From: Actinomycetes bacterium
GTDB lineage: Bacteria > Actinomycetota > Actinomycetes > Mycobacteriales > Mycobacteriaceae
DNA: 64,000 nt
Reading direction: 5' to 3'
NCBI GenBank assembly: GCA_023418505.1
Contig: JAEZZR010000005.1
Coordinates: 124,001-188,000, forward strand
Shown: piece after piece, positions 62,213-64,000 of the stretch
Layout: every line of letters starts with the position of its first letter
How positions within the stretch are numbered: position 1 is the stretch's first letter
The notes under the pieces: model-generated
Seen by the model: only the letters and a program-made list of their open reading frames with translations
Told to the model about the DNA's origin: nothing
Databases searched by the model: none
Position numbers and translations under genes: made by a program

Positions 62213-63985
62213 TTAAATCTTCTTTTTCTTGCGGCGCCCTAAGCCACCGATAATCGGGTTAACCGTCTTCGGACGCTCACCGAATAACTCCAACTGATAC
62301 TGGTACTGCTCGTAATCCTCAGCGGACACCAACCCATTGACCCTCCGGGTTCGCACGGCCACTGATGCCCGCGGTACCCGAGCCTTCTGCGCTTTCGCCG
62401 AACCACCAGTATTGTTCGCACCTTGGTTGAGGATGCCACCAGCAGCGCCTGCACCACCAACACCACCGGCTCCCATAGCACCAGAACCACCACGAGCAGC
62501 AGAGGTGTTATTAGTCGATCCAGTCTGCGATGAACTACCCGAACCATTGGGCAAGCCACCCTGCAGCCCATTGCCAACACCACCAGGCACGCCACCAACA
62601 AACCCACCAAAGCCACCACCAACACGGCCACCAACACCACCACTGAAACCACCAGCCCCAGAGCCAGTGCCAGCGCCAGAGCCTGGGCCACCATTGACGT
62701 TTCGAACTCCACGGCTGGCCGAACCCGCATGACCACCGCTAGCGCCCTGCCCACCTGACTGTGTCGCGTGGTTGCCACCTACGGTGTTGAAACCAGCAGC
62801 ATTGACTCCACCATTCGAAGGAGCGCCTGTTCCTGGGATTCCACCACCACTGATACCAGCAGGAGCACTATTGAAACCACCACCGCTATTCGTAGGCACT
62901 CCAGCAGCACCCGTAGCAGTTGTTGGTGCACTGTTCATTCTCGTCGGGCTTACACCACTAGCCCCCGAACCACCAGACACTCCAGGAGCAGCCGACGAAG
63001 CATTCGAACCAGCTGTCATTGCCTGCGGCGATGAACCCACAGACGACGATGTAGCCGACACACTCGAAGACGGTTGCACCCCACCCGTTATAGGACTGCC
63101 CGATAGTTCAAAGGAACCCGCCACAGTCGCACCCTTCGGGGCAGTGGCAACATCGACAACCGATGAGACTCCACCAACACCAGCAGGATCCGCCAACGAC
63201 ACCACCTTCGGCACCGCATGCTGCAACTGAGGAAGATACGAACCAGTCATAAACTGGGTAATCGCTGTGCGTTCAAAGGCTTCCTTTTCTACTGGGTTAT
63301 CAATGAACTGTGATTGGCCAGCAATAATCGACAAGTGATTCACCGCCATCGACTTCACCGCAGGTAACACCTGTAAATGTCCTGCCATCACACCCGCAGT
63401 GCTAGCGATACGATCCGCGGTCATCGCCATCGACGTTAAAGTCGCATCAGCGGCAATAAACACGTCCCCTGTGTTTGAGGAAATCAAATCACCAGTGACA
63501 GTCAACACTTGTGAGGCAATATCAGACATCATGGTGGCGTATTGTGTCCAAAACGCCACCGCGTCCCCGACAGCTGCATCATCAGTGGCGTCAAACAGTG
63601 CCAAGAGTTCTTCTAAACCCATGCTGGCTTCAGCACCCAACACAGCTGGAGTAAACGTCAGTGGCCCTGGGGCGAAGACTGGGCGGTCGATAAACGCCAC
63701 TGGTACAGGCGCGGATGCGTCGATTTTGTTGATTTGTGCGATGGTGGGTGCATCGGTGAGGAAATCGAATTTGGCAAACGCTTCAGCCAACAAAGCCTCA
63801 TGAGCACGTAAAGCATCTTCCAGCCGTCCAAGGTTTCGTGATGCCCAGTCGAGCTGATTTCTTACTAATTCTGCAACGACAACTGCGGATCCCATGCTGC
63901 CTGAAATTGCAGCTTGATGCTGAGCAGCTACAGCCTGCATCGACGACACCGGCGAATAGCCGGTCAAGGAAACTGGCTGGCGCAT
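62213..63985 (-). CDS. Gly/Ser-rich protein resembling type VII secretion substrates
   Basis: A 590-aa protein (start at 63985 or beyond the window edge; the frame is open upstream). Residues 1 to about 250 are helical with few loops: AVAAQHQAAISGSMGSAVVVAELVRNQLDWASRNLGRLEDALRAHEALLAEAFAKF and VAFWTQYATMMSDIASQVLTVTGDLISSNTGDVFIAADATLTSMAMTADRIASTAGVMAGHL, like the helical hairpin of PPE/EspB proteins. Residues about 280-535 are Gly/Ser/Ala/Asn-rich. The tail YEQYQYQLELFGERPKTVNPIIGGLGRRKKKK recalls the conserved xDLFGxxxxxxPxVIG end of actinobacterial ESX-linked proteins. No signal peptide. No ESX core genes are in the window. The ABC exporter genes follow on the same strand. Confidence 0.7.
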   Translation of the reverse strand: MRQPVSLTGYSPVSSMQAVAAQHQAAISGSMGSAVVVAELVRNQLDWASRNLGRLEDALRAHEALLAEAFAKFDFLTDAPTIAQINKIDASAPVPVAFIDRPVFAPGPLTFTPAVLGAEASMGLEELLALFDATDDAAVGDAVAFWTQYATMMSDIASQVLTVTGDLISSNTGDVFIAADATLTSMAMTADRIASTAGVMAGHLQVLPAVKSMAVNHLSIIAGQSQFIDNPVEKEAFERTAITQFMTGSYLPQLQHAVPKVVSLADPAGVGGVSSVVDVATAPKGATVAGSFELSGSPITGGVQPSSSVSATSSSVGSSPQAMTAGSNASSAAPGVSGGSGASGVSPTRMNSAPTTATGAAGVPTNSGGGFNSAPAGISGGGIPGTGAPSNGGVNAAGFNTVGGNHATQSGGQGASGGHAGSASRGVRNVNGGPGSGAGTGSGAGGFSGGVGGRVGGGFGGFVGGVPGGVGNGLQGGLPNGSGSSSQTGSTNNTSAARGGSGAMGAGGVGGAGAAGGILNQGANNTGGSAKAQKARVPRASVAVRTRRVNGLVSAEDYEQYQYQLELFGERPKTVNPIIGGLGRRKKKKI

Positions 63986-64000
63986 TATTCCGACTGTTAG

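Noticed and set aside
62077..62253. 58-codon plus-strand frame with a glycine-zipper-like stretch, bacteriocin-like at first sight
   Set aside because: It has no ribosome-binding sequence, overlaps the starts and ends of both flanking genes in antisense, and contains an exact 13-bp tandem duplication that is not a multiple of three, so the frame is probably accidental.
62337..63230. Proline-rich plus-strand frames over the Gly-rich gene
   Set aside because: They are complements of Gly-rich codons (GGN read as proline codons) and have no start signals.

Overview
The window looks like chromosomal DNA of a mycolate-type actinobacterium, most probably a Corynebacterium of intermediate G+C. This rests on gene content and order: mycothiol ligase mshC, a pupylation locus (arc-dop-pup-pafA-pafBC) with no 20S proteasome genes, lnt/ppm1 side by side, RbpA, OdhI with its N-terminal ETT motif, a SecA2 of actinobacterial type, a DprE2-like reductase, and the order secA2-odhI-ftsR-bifunctional nuclease-merR, which resembles the mycobacterial Rv1821-Rv1830 neighbourhood. 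No rRNA, tRNA, insertion sequence, phage or CRISPR array was recognised.

Layout. 0-7.2 kb: aldo/keto reductase-like protein, lipoprotein and pyrD (minus), then uppP, mshC, a small unknown gene, hisE and hisG (plus). 7.3-11.8 kb: an MMPL exporter with its TetR regulator and two matching candidate operators, an SdpI-like membrane protein, and a RecB-like nuclease. 11.8-26.9 kb: a long plus-strand block with trmI, the pupylation genes, the WYL regulators pafB/pafC, tatA/tatC, a Ski2/HelY-like helicase, an M24 peptidase, a DprE2-like reductase and cobK; a truncated cobG relic faces cobK. 27.5-33.9 kb: secreted lipase, FxsA, Lnt, Ppm1, RbpA (minus), a small zinc-finger protein and YceI. 34.0-39.2 kb: an accessory-looking stretch with a 57-aa membrane protein, a terminator, about 500 bp of stem-loops with C-rich loops, two CNNM/CorC-type membrane proteins and an HNH endonuclease. 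39.3-45 kb (minus): GltS-type symporter, thiol peroxidase, FAD dehydrogenase and a divergent CFA-synthase-like protein. 45-52.6 kb: ndh, a thioesterase, gnd, a DEAD-box helicase, an unknown conserved protein and a VWA protein. 52.6-57.8 kb (minus): merR, bifunctional nuclease, ftsR, odhI, secA2. 57.9-64 kb: RraA-like protein, a two-gene heterodimeric ABC exporter and a glycine-rich protein resembling type VII secretion substrates.

How the genes fit together. Envelope biogenesis is prominent: UppP recycles the lipid carrier, Lnt and Ppm1 acylate lipoproteins and make polyprenyl-phosphomannose, Tat and SecA2 export proteins, and the MMPL and ABC systems export lipids or small molecules. Redox and stress functions include MshC, Tpx, Ndh, pupylation and PafBC. 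OdhI and FtsR link phosphorylation-controlled central metabolism to cell division.

The most unusual signals are: (1) the C-rich stem-loop array at 34.5-35.0 kb; (2) 14 copies of the 8-mer ACAGGAGG/CCTCCTGT between 29.4 and 42.6 kb, with none seen by eye elsewhere; (3) a pair of CTAGT-N6-ACTAG sites framing the MMPL-TetR unit; (4) an ABC pair whose degenerate nucleotide site has lost nearly every motif; (5) short tandem duplications, several of them at or just past stop codons. All calls come from reading the sequence. No database search or folding program was run.
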